A stretch of 64,000 bases of DNA from Halobaculum saliterrae (GTDB lineage: Archaea; Halobacteriota; Halobacteria; Halobacteriales; Haloferacaceae): assembly GCF_009831625.1 (NCBI RefSeq), contig NZ_WUUS01000012.1, forward strand, positions 1-64,000. Direction: 5' to 3'. Under the pieces are notes generated by a model. That model did not search any database. It saw nothing but the letters and a program-made list of their open reading frames with translations, and was not told where the DNA came from. Each line of letters begins with the position of its first letter. The stretch's first letter is position 1. Below are positions 51,197-59,902 of the stretch, one piece after another. A program made the translations under genes and the position numbers.

Positions 51197-51727
51197 CTAT
51201 TCTTCGAAGTCCTCAGGAAAAGCCGCAGTCACGCTGTCGACCGGCGCGTAGTAATTCTGCTCGTCGATCCACGTCGTGAGCCATTGATCCGCTGTCTCGA
51301 CGGTCAATTCATCGCGAACGACCCCACGAACCAGCAAGCCGATCGATCCGGTGAGCGCAATGTCGTACTCGGTTGTAAGCGATCGGGCGGGCCCGTCATC
51401 CGTTACGAGCGTCCCGTCAGCCGTGTGCGCAGCCACCAGGGCTTCGGCTTCGCCGGGATCGAGGCGGGTCTGTACCTTCGGATAGTCCTGCTGGAGTTGT
51501 TCCGGTGCGGTCTCAGCAATTTCGATCCGTCCCGACTCAAGAACATCGAGGGCGTGCTCTAGATACGCATAGCCGACCTCACGGCCCTGCTCCAGTTCGT
51601 CCCGGACAGCGGGAACTGTCTGGAGGGTATCAAGCGTCGTTGTGAGCCAGGTGACGGAGTCAGTGCTCGCGTAGTTACTGAGTACTGTTGCGTCGAGGAC
51701 AACAGGCCGCGAAAACGGCTCGCTCAT
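51197..51727 (-). CDS. PIN-like nuclease toxin (DUF3368-type)
   Basis: The 176-residue product has VVLDATVLSNYA (Asp), AVRDELEQG (Glu), LDPGEAEALVAAHTAD (Glu) and GTLVTDDGPARSL (Asp pair), the acidic order of PIN-like toxins. Its start overlaps the stop of the small antitoxin gene by four bases. RNA cleavage is the expected activity. Confidence 0.82.
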   Translation of the reverse strand: MSEPFSRPVVLDATVLSNYASTDSVTWLTTTLDTLQTVPAVRDELEQGREVGYAYLEHALDVLESGRIEIAETAPEQLQQDYPKVQTRLDPGEAEALVAAHTADGTLVTDDGPARSLTTEYDIALTGSIGLLVRGVVRDELTVETADQWLTTWIDEQNYYAPVDSVTAAFPEDFEE

Positions 51728-51954
51728 TCAAGATCGAGCGCCACATCGACTTCGTCTTCGAGTTCGTCTATGGATTGCGGGCCGAGTCGCAGCTCAACAC
51801 CGGCTTCTTGGAGAATTTCCTCCATCTCCCAGCGAGTCACGCCGGTCCGCTCGGCGGCCTTGCCGAGTGAGATCTCGCCGAGGACATAGAGCCCGATCGT
51901 GGTCGCGAGCTCCTGTTTGTCCTCGACGGCGTTGCGGCGGCGATCAGTAGCCAT
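51724..51954 (-). CDS. UPF0175-type antitoxin
   Basis: The 76-residue product has a helix-turn-helix pattern YVLGEISLGKAAERTGVTRW followed by EMEEILQEAGVELRLGP, typical of UPF0175 partners of PIN-like toxins. The acidic tail ELEDEVDVALDLE is the likely toxin-binding part. It overlaps the toxin gene by four bases (ATGA). Confidence 0.82.
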   Translation of the reverse strand: MATDRRRNAVEDKQELATTIGLYVLGEISLGKAAERTGVTRWEMEEILQEAGVELRLGPQSIDELEDEVDVALDLE

Positions 51955-52010
51955 GGAGTCTACCTGAACAAAGGGGCGGTGGGCTCATTAATGTGTCTCC
52001 ATAGGGGGTT

Positions 52011-52065
52011 CGGCCGCGAGCAATGCGGAGGGCGGCAGCGGCGAGCGGGGCGGGCCGGTAGTACT
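52011..52065. repeat. GC-rich intergenic repeat, copy C
   Basis: Closest relative of copy B (about four fifths identical by eye), located upstream of the antitoxin gene and downstream of the small membrane-protein gene. Confidence 0.5.
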
Positions 52066-52094
52066 CAGTCGAAAAGAGACGTGTCCACTCAGCC

Positions 52095-52349
52095 TCACGA
52101 GGTCCAGTGGAGCGAATAAAGGAGATACAGGCTACAGAGGCTGATGAATGCGCCCAGAACAATGAGACCGAGCGCACCGAGTCCGGAACCGGCCACTCCG
52201 AACTGGATCGCTTGGGCGCCCACGAGGACCGTGAAAATCGCAAGGACGCTCCAGAAGATGGTGGAGAGGAGCGAGTGGCCTGCTCGGGCAATCGCGTCCT
52301 CGACAGCCTCACTGAGTTCAGTTTCAGCCGTCTCGGGTTGGTCAGTCAT
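52095..52349 (-). CDS. Small two-helix membrane protein
   Basis: The 84-residue product has a polar acidic N-terminus (MTDQPETAETELSEAVEDAI) and two membrane helices (STIFWSVLAIFTVLVGAQAI; GALGLIVLGAFISLCSLYLL). No family recognised. It lies immediately left of the IS element. Confidence 0.7.
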   Translation of the reverse strand: MTDQPETAETELSEAVEDAIARAGHSLLSTIFWSVLAIFTVLVGAQAIQFGVAGSGLGALGLIVLGAFISLCSLYLLYSLHWTS

Positions 52350-52592
52350 ATTGGCTCTTAATCGTTGTCGGAGGAAAATCTTTGTGTGGAAGACCGTGCT
52401 TCAGGGTGATCAGAACGTCCCTTTGGTTAGTGTCCGGCCACTACGATCATTATAGACGACAGCGGCTCTGTTGAAATCCTATTGGTTCGACACCTTTTCC
52501 ACTAAAACAGCTGTTAGGTAGGACCGCGTATCGACCGCTAAAAGCTCTATAATACCCATAGTGTTTTGTGAATATCTGGTGAAGTGTATGGT

Positions 52593-52952
52593 ATGAGTGA
52601 AGAAGAACTCGATCCGGTCGAACAACTTCGTCGAGTCGGGATCGGACTGGTACTCGGTGGGCTGGCCTTTGGTGGGCTGTCGTTTGGTGTCGATGCGGTT
52701 GTGAGTGGTATCGTGCTTCTGGTTGCTGGTATCATCGTCTGGTGGGGTGAATATCGCCGGGAGTTGACTGTCGGGATTGGGGTCGGAATCGGGGTGGCTG
52801 GACTGGTCGCTCTCATCGACGTAGGAACCGACACCGGCTTCAATGGGCTCCGGCTAGCAGGATTCATTGTTGCGCTCGGTGTCGCGGATTACGTGCTTGC
52901 ACCTGTCTACGGTAAAATCCAAGACGCCGGTGAACGGGCCAGTAACCGGTAA
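52593..52952 (+). CDS. Small multi-pass membrane protein, apparent IS passenger
   Basis: The 119-residue product starts MSEEELDPVEQLRRVGIGLV. It has about four hydrophobic helices rich in Gly (LVLGGLAFGGLSFGVDAVVS, GIVLLVAGIIVWWGEYRREL, LTVGIGVGIGVAGLVALIDV, LAGFIVALGVADYVLAPVYG). It lies inside the IS ends on the strand opposite the transposase. No family recognised. Confidence 0.7.
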   Translation: MSEEELDPVEQLRRVGIGLVLGGLAFGGLSFGVDAVVSGIVLLVAGIIVWWGEYRRELTVGIGVGIGVAGLVALIDVGTDTGFNGLRLAGFIVALGVADYVLAPVYGKIQDAGERASNR

Positions 52953-52970
52953 AGACTCTATACTGAACGT

Positions 52971-53792
52971 TCAGAGCGCCTTGTCGATGTTATGAGTGAG
53001 ACAGCCGACAACGAGTTCACGAAACTGCTTCCACCAACGTCGTGAGCGGACGAATCCGCCATATTTCCGTTTAATACGAGAGTTCACCGTCTCGTTCTGA
53101 CTCTGTTGCCCGTAGATGTCGGCGTCTAGCCGAGCGTTCCACGCCTTGTGGAGCGGCGAAAATTCTCGATGTTTGATGACCGGACGAATACCATCTTCAC
53201 GAGCTAACGTGCGAATCTTCTGGTCGTCGTATCCCTTGTCACCGAGGAGAATCGCTACTTCATCGGTATTCCGCTGGATGAGCGACGGCGCGATCTGTGA
53301 GTCGTGCTTTCTGGTCGTAGTCACGTGTAAGTCGATGATTGCGTTCACTCTCGTGTCCACGAGAAGTGTAACTTTCAACTGTTGAATCGTCAGCTTCGTT
53401 CGTTTCGTGTAGTGTTTCGAGGCGTGACTGCGGTCGAATCCAGAGACGTCAATCCCGACGACACCGTTGGTTGGGAGAAGCGTGACTGAGAGATTGAGAA
53501 GAACCCGCCAAACAGCCATACCAAGGCGGTTAAACGCCTTACACAATGTCGAAGGAGACGGGAGTTCCTCAAGATCGATGGCTTTCCGAATGCGGGGCAT
53601 CTCGATGAGTTCGTCGAGAAGCGTCCGGTACGTCGTATTCTTCCGCACTTTGAGACAGAGGAGAACGATGTGCTGGTGGAGTGTGTACCGCCGTTTGGAG
53701 AACTTCGAGGAGTAGCGAGCGACAGCTCGGCGTGCCAAGTGCATCGCTTGCTCAACGAACCGGAGCAATTGCGATTTCGGGAGGGCTTCCAT
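52971..53792 (-). CDS. IS5-family transposase
   Basis: The 273-residue product has DDE elements: GVVGIDVSGFDRSH (first Asp), AILLGDKGYDDQKI (second Asp), and a C-terminal NETVNSRIKRKYGG carrying the Glu. Length and motif spacing fit haloarchaeal IS5-group transposases. The frame is intact, so the element may be active. Confidence 0.88.
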   Translation of the reverse strand: MEALPKSQLLRFVEQAMHLARRAVARYSSKFSKRRYTLHQHIVLLCLKVRKNTTYRTLLDELIEMPRIRKAIDLEELPSPSTLCKAFNRLGMAVWRVLLNLSVTLLPTNGVVGIDVSGFDRSHASKHYTKRTKLTIQQLKVTLLVDTRVNAIIDLHVTTTRKHDSQIAPSLIQRNTDEVAILLGDKGYDDQKIRTLAREDGIRPVIKHREFSPLHKAWNARLDADIYGQQSQNETVNSRIKRKYGGFVRSRRWWKQFRELVVGCLTHNIDKAL

Positions 53793-54043
53793 TCGGTCAA
53801 TCTACCGGACGTTCCTGTAACTCCTTGAGGATTTCAACAGAGCCGATGGAGCCTTAGAATCGTTGCTGAGCGAACTATCCTAACGTCCGGCGGTTTGGAC
53901 GGCTGAGGTTTTAAATGAGGGATATCCAGCACAGATGCGCTCAGTGTCCATCGCAAGTCTCGATCAGTTCGGTCAAGTATTTCGACGTAGACCGCCACGG
54001 AATATTTCAGTATTGAACTCTCAAACAATAGTGAACAAATAGC

Positions 54044-54598
54044 ATGGTTACTGAAGGAGATTCCGCACCCACGTTCACGCTCCCGGGCATCGCTGACGAC
54101 ACGTTCGACACGTTCAACCTCACGGACGCGACTGACCAGGGTCGTGCCGTGCTCCTCTTGTTCTATCCCTTCGATTTCAGCCCGGTCTGTACGAACGAAT
54201 TGTGCGCGATCCGCGATGCCGAATGGTTCCAGTTCACCCCACAACTCGACGTGTGGGCAGCATCAGGGGATAGCGCGTACGCACATCAGGTGTTCGCTGA
54301 AGAATACGGGTTGAAATTCCCACTACTCAGCGACAGTCACGGGAGTGTCGCCTCCGCATACGACGTGTGTTACGATGAGTGGGAGAACCACGAGTGCGTC
54401 CCGAAACGTGCCGTCTTCCTCATCGACTCCGCACAGACGATTCGATACGCCTGGTCAACTGATGACGCCCTCGAGAAACCCGACTTCTTCCCAGTGAAGG
54501 CGGCCCTCGACAAACTGACCGAGGAACGAGATGGCTTTGGTGCCGAGGACGTCGAGCTTATCGTCGAATACGAAGATACCCCAAGTCAGATTTCCTGA
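54044..54598 (+). CDS. Peroxiredoxin (AhpC/TSA redoxin)
   Basis: The 184-residue product has the peroxiredoxin core: APTFTLPGI, AVLLLFYPFDFSPVCTNELC with the peroxidatic Cys in PVCTNE, VWAASGDSAYAHQVFAEEYG and KFPLLSDSHGSVASAY. It reduces peroxides with a thioredoxin-type donor. VCYDEWENHECVPKRAVFLI supplies possible resolving cysteines. It starts about 200 bases right of the IS. Confidence 0.9.
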   Translation: MVTEGDSAPTFTLPGIADDTFDTFNLTDATDQGRAVLLLFYPFDFSPVCTNELCAIRDAEWFQFTPQLDVWAASGDSAYAHQVFAEEYGLKFPLLSDSHGSVASAYDVCYDEWENHECVPKRAVFLIDSAQTIRYAWSTDDALEKPDFFPVKAALDKLTEERDGFGAEDVELIVEYEDTPSQIS

Positions 54599-54780
54599 CC
54601 GGCCGCATGCTCTCCTCCGAGGCGGGCAGTCGTTGAGAAACCGACTAACTACGTCTTGGAGCGGGCGCCATCCAATCAGCATATTGGGAATTCGCCGGAT
54701 GGGTGCCTCGCACGGTCGCGGGACGTCGAGCGGCCGAGGGCTTTCAGATCCCTTCCTCACGCTCTCGATATCGCGCCGAA

Positions 54781-56688
54781 TTAGATTCCTGAGATTTCGA
54801 AGCGGGCACCGCCATCACGACCAGCTGTGACGTCGATTTCCCATCCGTGGGCCTCGACGATTCGTTTAACGATCGCGAGCCCGAACCCGGTGCCGTCCTG
54901 GTTGGTCGTGTACCCACTCTCGAAGATGTCCTCTCGTTCGTCCTCTGGGATACCCGGGCCGGTATCCTCAATATAGAACCCCCCATCGAAGGCCCCGACG
55001 CGAACGGTGACGGTATCGCCCCCGTGTTCGATCGCATTTCGATACAGATTCTCGAACACCTGAATGAACCGACTGTGATCCGCGTCGATCTGTACAGTTG
55101 CCTCGACTTCAAGGGCCGCATCGTTGGTCGCCACGTTGTTCCAGGCTTGCGTAGCGACCGTACGCAGTGCCACTGGCTCCGTTTCGCCGACGGCATCGCC
55201 TTCGCGAGCAAGTGTCAACATATCCTCGATGAGTCGTTCCATCCGATCGAGGGCGCGGTCGATGGCGTCGACGTGGTCCAGTTCGCCAGTCATCTGTATG
55301 AGCTCCAGGCGACCCTGGGCGACGTTCAAGGGATTTCGGAGATCGTGCGAGAGGATGCTGGCGAACTCTTCGAGTCGGTCCCGTTCGCGTCGAATGGTCG
55401 ACTCGGCCTCGATGCGCTGGAGTGCTGTCGTCACGTGTGTCGCGAGCATTTCGGCGACCTGTTCATCGCGTTCGGAGAACGCTGCTGGCTCGTGAGCAAA
55501 CGCTTGTACGACCCCGTACTCTCCGAGGGGGATACTCAACAACGATCGTGGCTCCGCTGGATTCGCCTCCGGCTGTGGCCCCCCGTCCTGGAGCGGGGAC
55601 TGTGCTGCCGAGCGCGTATCCGTCAGGTCATCCAGACGGAGCACCGCACCCGACTGGTAGCTCTGCCCCGCGTAGCCGAGCGTTGCGGACACGGGCTGAC
55701 ACTGGTTGTGGAGGTCGTGGTCCGAACTGGCGGCCGGCACGAACTGGTCTCCGTCCGCGATCGCCACGCGGGCGACATCAGCTGGAAAGACGTCAACGGT
55801 CCCGTCTGCAGTGCGTTGGTACACCTGCTCTTTGGACGCTGCCTTGGTGATCTCGGTTGCAACCTCGTGTAACTGCGTGACTTTCGACGTATGGTCCCGA
55901 AGCTGCTGCTCGGCTGCTTTCCGATCGGAAATATCCTGAATGACGCCCGTGAAGAGGTGGTCGTCGTCGACGACGTATTCGCCGAAACTGATTTCGACGG
56001 GGAATTCTTCGCCGTCGGCTCGCAGTCCGGCCAATTCGAGGCCGTCACAGTCGACGGTTCGGGCACCTTCTGAGAGGTATCGAGACAGCCCCTTGAGATG
56101 CGCCTCACGGAACCGAGTGGGCATGAGCTTCGTCAGCGGTTCCCCGACAAGGTCTGTTGTGGGATAGCCGAAGAGGGCTTCGGTCGCATCGTTCGCGTAC
56201 CGAATCGTACTCGTCTCATCGATCGAGATGACTGCGAACGACGAGTTCTCTGTGAGCGCCCGGAAGCGATTTTCTGAGAGTTCGAGTTGGTGTTCCCGCG
56301 CTTGCAATCCCGTTGCATAATAGCCGAGAAGCACACCGGCGGTCATGAAAATCCCAGCGCCATTGAGATTCAACACGACCGGCTCTCCGGATGGGGCCTG
56401 TTCCAGCGAGATGATGAAGACGAACCAGAGATTGACAGCTACGCCGACGATGCCACCACCGAGTGTCCACTTCGAAAGCTGTCTGACACGGGGTGTTGGA
56501 GTCGTTCTGGCGAGCCATATCCCGCCGAGGATAAGTCCGATTCCGACGACGAACGGTAGCACTACCTCAATGAAGTCAATAAGGGGATCATCGGTGTCTG
56601 CCGCGGCTCGGGCGAGCGTGAGCAGGAGAAGCACAACCCCAAGGATGGTGACCGACCATTGACTCACCGCCCGAGACCAATCCCTCAT
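54781..56688 (-). CDS. Membrane sensor histidine kinase (PAS-GAF-HisKA-HATPase)
   Basis: The 635-residue product has four N-terminal membrane helices (about 10-135), a PAS domain (RFRALTENSSFAVISIDETS), a GAF domain (VARVAIADGDQFVPAAS), a phosphorylated His in FASILSHDLRNPLNVAQ and an ATPase with NLYRNAIEHG, DTGPGIPEDE and GTGFGLAIVKRIVEAHGW. It would sense a signal at the membrane and phosphorylate a response regulator, none of which is adjacent. The kinase half resembles that of the gene at 60539. Confidence 0.9.
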   Translation of the reverse strand: MRDWSRAVSQWSVTILGVVLLLLTLARAAADTDDPLIDFIEVVLPFVVGIGLILGGIWLARTTPTPRVRQLSKWTLGGGIVGVAVNLWFVFIISLEQAPSGEPVVLNLNGAGIFMTAGVLLGYYATGLQAREHQLELSENRFRALTENSSFAVISIDETSTIRYANDATEALFGYPTTDLVGEPLTKLMPTRFREAHLKGLSRYLSEGARTVDCDGLELAGLRADGEEFPVEISFGEYVVDDDHLFTGVIQDISDRKAAEQQLRDHTSKVTQLHEVATEITKAASKEQVYQRTADGTVDVFPADVARVAIADGDQFVPAASSDHDLHNQCQPVSATLGYAGQSYQSGAVLRLDDLTDTRSAAQSPLQDGGPQPEANPAEPRSLLSIPLGEYGVVQAFAHEPAAFSERDEQVAEMLATHVTTALQRIEAESTIRRERDRLEEFASILSHDLRNPLNVAQGRLELIQMTGELDHVDAIDRALDRMERLIEDMLTLAREGDAVGETEPVALRTVATQAWNNVATNDAALEVEATVQIDADHSRFIQVFENLYRNAIEHGGDTVTVRVGAFDGGFYIEDTGPGIPEDEREDIFESGYTTNQDGTGFGLAIVKRIVEAHGWEIDVTAGRDGGARFEISGI

Positions 56689-56814
56689 CTGGAGGGTATA
56701 TCAGATTCCAGCTTCATAATTTGCCTGATTGGGAACCGTACGTGATTCCAAGCCTCACGCCAGCTACAACGGGAATTGAATGAATCCGGGAGTCGATATT
56801 CAACGGACGGCATG

Positions 56815-57057
56815 TTATTGGTCCTCTGCGTGTCCACCTTGGGAATCTACGATTTCGACACCATCGCCTGTAACTGCGAGCTGAATCCCCTCAACAGTCA
56901 CACGAACTTCGACGGCTCCACTGGATCCGGCTACCAGTTGCTCAAGTGCTTCGACGTCGATATAGTCGTGTAACTGGTACTGGTCGCGATCCACTCCACA
57001 CGATTCCAAGGCCTCGATGATCTCTACGGTGAGTGTTTGAGTCGAGGACTGGGCCAT
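56815..57057 (-). CDS. HalOD1-type output-domain protein
   Basis: The 80-residue product starts MAQSSTQTLTVEIIEALESC. The pattern DQYQLHDYIDVEALEQLVAG followed by VEVRVTVEGIQLAVTGDG is that of HalOD1 domains, small haloarchaeal modules often linked to signalling proteins. It lies beside a sensor kinase gene on the same strand. Confidence 0.75.
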   Translation of the reverse strand: MAQSSTQTLTVEIIEALESCGVDRDQYQLHDYIDVEALEQLVAGSSGAVEVRVTVEGIQLAVTGDGVEIVDSQGGHAEDQ

Positions 57058-57179
57058 CTCAATACTTGCACAGTAGGGCGGGGAGCCGTTAAAAACGTTG
57101 TGAGTCAACTATAGTTGCTACTCGCTCCTCTAATTGACTTAGCGCGTTTGGGATAGCGTCGGCGCAACCACAAGCGATT

Positions 57180-57440
57180 ATGCGCTTTGACGCCGACTGG
57201 ATGTCTCGCGCCGATGACCGCATTCTAGAGCATCTTACTGACGACGGACCCGATACCCCGAAAGAAATGGCTGACAGCGACCGCGTGCGATTTTCCCGGC
57301 AACACATCAACGCCCGTTGCAAGACCCTCGTCAAATACGGCCTCCTCGTCCACCTCGGCAACGGCGTCTACGACATCACTCGCCAGGGAGAACAGTATCT
57401 CGCTGGCGACCTCGACGCTCGTAACCTCGCCCCCGAATAG
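57180..57440 (+). CDS. Winged-helix (PhiH1 repressor-like) protein
   Basis: The 86-residue product (MRFDADWMSRADDRILEHLT) has TPKEMADSDRVRFSRQHINA as recognition part and KYGLLVHLGNGVYDITRQGE as wing. This is the haloarchaeal PhiH1-like repressor type. It stands alone and is convergent with the PIN toxin gene, two bases apart. A Met at 57201 is another start. Confidence 0.8.
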   Translation: MRFDADWMSRADDRILEHLTDDGPDTPKEMADSDRVRFSRQHINARCKTLVKYGLLVHLGNGVYDITRQGEQYLAGDLDARNLAPE

Positions 57441-57442
57441 GG

Positions 57443-57952
57443 TCAGCTGTTGCCGCCGACTAGGTCCTCGATGAACCGGAAGCCGTTCACGAACGTCACC
57501 GAGTCACCGTACCCCTCGCTCGCGAGCACGGTTTCAGCGCCTTCGCCGGCCGCGATATCCGTTGTATAGATGTACACCTCCATCACCGCCCCCGCGCTGA
57601 GCTCTTGAGTAGCAAGGGCCGCAAGTGCGGCGTCCGCCCGTTCGACCTCGTCCGCGGGCCGGTCATCGGCGTTCGCGATGTACCGCTGGACGCCGTCCAT
57701 CACCCGGGACACGATGGGCTCCGAAAACTCAAGCGGCGCCGCCACCGTCGCCCATCCCTCGTCGATCGCGGCGTCGACTGGCACGTCCTTGACGTCGGGG
57801 TCGTCGACGGTCAGCTCCTCGTACACCCGTTCGGGCAGGACGAAGGTAACGTCGTTCCGGCGGGCGAATCGCCGCACTGCTTGGTAGCGACTGTTCGACG
57901 GCTGTCCCATCGCGACAAACAGGCCGGTGTCGGCGATGTGGAGCCGGCTCAC
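57443..57952 (-). CDS. PIN-like toxin
   Basis: The 169-residue product has LHIADTGLFVAMG (Asp), LPERVYEELTVDDPD (Glu), VERADAALAALATQ (Asp) and VYIYTTDIAAGEGA (Asp). It is coupled by an ATGA overlap to the winged-helix gene upstream. RNA cleavage is likely. Confidence 0.78.
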   Translation of the reverse strand: MSRLHIADTGLFVAMGQPSNSRYQAVRRFARRNDVTFVLPERVYEELTVDDPDVKDVPVDAAIDEGWATVAAPLEFSEPIVSRVMDGVQRYIANADDRPADEVERADAALAALATQELSAGAVMEVYIYTTDIAAGEGAETVLASEGYGDSVTFVNGFRFIEDLVGGNS

Positions 57953-58548
57953 GCGTCGTCAGCGGAGACGTCGTCGTCGATATCCAACTCCTCGAGCGAC
58001 GCTCCTGCCGCCTCGATGTCGTAGTGCTCGTGGACGACGGGCCGGAGCGCTTGGAGGATCATCTCCGCGGCCAGCGGGGAGATATCGAGGTCGTCGGCCA
58101 TCAGCCGGTGGGTCACTTCGCCGCGTTCGCGAGCGACCGCGTAGGTAAGCGCGGTCGCGAGGCCGGCGACCCCGTGCCGGTCGATGTAGGTGTCGATGTC
58201 GGCGTCCGTCTCACGGCGGCCGACGGCGTCGATGAGCGCCGGCGTGATCGTGTACTCGCGGTCGCCCGCGGCCGTCGTCACGGTCAGATCGATTTCTCGG
58301 GCGGCGTACCGGCGGGGCTGGTCGTCGTCGGTGACGTCGACGACGCCGGCGTCGACGAGCCGGTTCACGTAGCTGTAAGCTGTCCCCTGTGCGAGCTCGA
58401 GGTCGTCCATCACGTTCTGGACGGTCGCCTTGCCCTCCCGAGCGAGGTAGGCGTACAGCTGGGCGAGCTGTGGCTCCTCTAGCAGGTCCGCGACTGAGAG
58501 GAAGTCCCGGACGATGTCGCCGTCGGCGCGATTTGAGGTGCGTGACAC
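57949..58548 (-). CDS. Winged-helix regulator, probable antitoxin of the PIN-like gene
   Basis: The 199-residue product has a helix-turn-helix GKATVQNVMDDLELAQGTAY with a wing (RLVDAGVVDVTDDDQPRRYA). An alpha-helical middle and an acidic C-terminal tail (LEELDIDDDVSADDA) follow; the tail is a common toxin-neutralising element. Its stop overlaps the PIN gene start. Confidence 0.75.
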   Translation of the reverse strand: MSRTSNRADGDIVRDFLSVADLLEEPQLAQLYAYLAREGKATVQNVMDDLELAQGTAYSYVNRLVDAGVVDVTDDDQPRRYAAREIDLTVTTAAGDREYTITPALIDAVGRRETDADIDTYIDRHGVAGLATALTYAVARERGEVTHRLMADDLDISPLAAEMILQALRPVVHEHYDIEAAGASLEELDIDDDVSADDA

Positions 58549-58596
58549 GGTGGTTCTTGATTACAGTTTACAGCGAAACAGTAAAGAGTGTTTGGG

Positions 58597-58935
58597 TCAC
58601 TCCGCCGGCGTCGCGACGAGATGCTCCTCGAGGTCGCGCGTCCAGTACGTCGCGAGCCCGCCCGGACTACAACGGGCGCACAGCTGCAACGGGCCCTCCA
58701 GATGCCCCAGTTCGACACGGAAGCGCGTCAGCGCGGCGAGGGCGTCGACGACGAGCCCACAGCCGTCACAGGCAACGTGATCGCGCTCGTCGGGATCCGG
58801 CTCCGTCTGAATCGCGCAGTCGACACAGATCGGGTGGGTGACCCGCTCGTCCTGCCCCCAAGTGTGGGCTTCGCCAGTCTCGGTACCAGGGGGCGCGTCG
58901 CAGAACGCACAGCCGACGAGGGTCTGCTGCATCAC
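58597..58935 (-). CDS. Zinc-binding hypothetical protein
   Basis: The 112-residue product has CAFCDAPPG, CVDCAIQTE, CDGCGLVVD and CARCSPGG, enough for two zinc sites. ATGA overlap with the gene at 58932 shows coupling. Orphan haloarchaeal type; role unknown. Confidence 0.75.
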   Translation of the reverse strand: MMQQTLVGCAFCDAPPGTETGEAHTWGQDERVTHPICVDCAIQTEPDPDERDHVACDGCGLVVDALAALTRFRVELGHLEGPLQLCARCSPGGLATYWTRDLEEHLVATPAE

Positions 58936-59222
58936 TCACCCTCCCCGTCGGCGTCGCGGTTGGCCATCCAGCCACGGTGGAAGACAGCCAGTTGTGTCGT
59001 CGAGTCGAACGTGGTGCCGCTCGGCTCGTGAACCAGAATCTGGTCTTCGGGAACTGGACTGACGATGTCCGCGTCGATGAGCTCGCTGACCAAGTCCTGG
59101 GCCGTCGTGTCGTCGACGTCCGCCGTGTCGACGCTGGTGGCGCCGCGGTCTTGGGCGAGCTGTTCTTTCTCGAACTGTTCGTAGTCGCGACTTGTGTCGT
59201 CGTGCGGATCGGGACCAGGCAT
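58932..59222 (-). CDS. Acidic hypothetical protein
   Basis: The 96-residue product (MPGPDPHDDTSRDYEQFEKE) is acidic with a strand end (EDQILVHEPSGTTFDSTTQL). It heads a two-gene operon with the zinc protein at 58597. It has a shared-type promoter and a dyad upstream. Role unknown. Confidence 0.7.
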   Translation of the reverse strand: MPGPDPHDDTSRDYEQFEKEQLAQDRGATSVDTADVDDTTAQDLVSELIDADIVSPVPEDQILVHEPSGTTFDSTTQLAVFHRGWMANRDADGEGE

Positions 59223-59233
59223 AATGGGTCACG

Positions 59234-59278
59234 CAGCGCCCGCTGTTGCGCGCTGCACGCCTCCTGGCGCAGACAAAC
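59234..59278 (-). promoter_or_regulatory. Variant T-box/GC-palindrome promoter
   Basis: Minus strand: GTTTGTCTGCGCCAGGAGGC, with GCGCC/GGCGC as outer stem and an inner GCGCGC element. Confidence 0.45.
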
Positions 59279-59388
59279 AGCTCATAGCGTACAGATTCGG
59301 CACCTCCTCGGATCGCCCGGCCGCCAGGATACACTCACTCGAGGAGTCGGCGGTGGGTGGGGGCGAGGGAGTGGAACCAGCCCCAGAG

Positions 59389-59430
59389 TTAACCAACACT
59401 GGGTCGTTATCGGTTCGGAATGTTGGTTAA
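59389..59430. repeat. Dispersed dyad TTAACCAAC-N-GTTGGTTAA, copy 7
   Basis: Ten-base arms TTAACCAACA and TGTTGGTTAA, core spacer 24. It lies between the gene end at 59440 and the promoter at 59234. Confidence 0.8.
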
Positions 59431-59439
59431 GTCTAGCCG

Positions 59440-59880
59440 CTACAGCGTTCGGAGCTCTCGAACTGGCTTCACGACGAAGGTATCTGGCTCGCTGGCTGCT
59501 TCTTCACCTGCCCGCTCCGCCGTCGTTGATGCCGACCGCGTGAGCTGAGTGATGAGCTCGTCGCGAACGGTTCGTCGAGGGACGGTGGTCTCGTGCCAGC
59601 CCAGCCGGTTGTCGAAGTGCCGTTTCTGGAACTGCTCGCCGACGTCGTCGGCGGCGACGTACTGCGTCCGCGTCGACCGTCCGACCTGCCGGGAGATGAA
59701 GACGGCCCCCACGGTTTCGTGCGTGAGTTCGACGAGAGCACACTCCACGAGGGCGACGACCGACGCGTGATCTCGGTCGGTCGGAACTGTCATCTCGAGG
59801 TCTCCCCACGGCGCCTGACTGTCGGGGGTGGTTCCTGCCTGATGCGCTGCTCGTGACTTGCTGCGTCGTTCCGAAGCCAT
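59440..59880 (-). CDS. Hypothetical protein
   Basis: The 146-residue product starts MASERRSKSRAAHQAG; a Met at residue 30 (MTVPTDRDHASVVALVECAL) may be the real start of a folded alpha/beta domain. It has FISRQVGRSTRTQYVAADDV and a basic stretch LGWHETTVPRRTVRDEL. No family recognised. Confidence 0.6.
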   Translation of the reverse strand: MASERRSKSRAAHQAGTTPDSQAPWGDLEMTVPTDRDHASVVALVECALVELTHETVGAVFISRQVGRSTRTQYVAADDVGEQFQKRHFDNRLGWHETTVPRRTVRDELITQLTRSASTTAERAGEEAASEPDTFVVKPVRELRTL

Positions 59881-59902
59881 CGTCTATCGGGGGCACGTGA
59901 TG

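Larger units (their letters stand above)
52464..53844. mobile_element. IS5-type insertion sequence with 17-bp terminal inverted repeats and an extra gene
   Basis: GGCTCTGTTGAAATCCT at 52464-52480 is exactly complementary to 53828-53844, and one more base outward also pairs. Between them lie a transposase gene and a 119-residue membrane-protein gene. The element is 1381 bp, longer than needed for the transposase alone. I see no clear target duplication (AGC left, GAT right), so an end-to-end rearrangement is possible. Confidence 0.75.
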
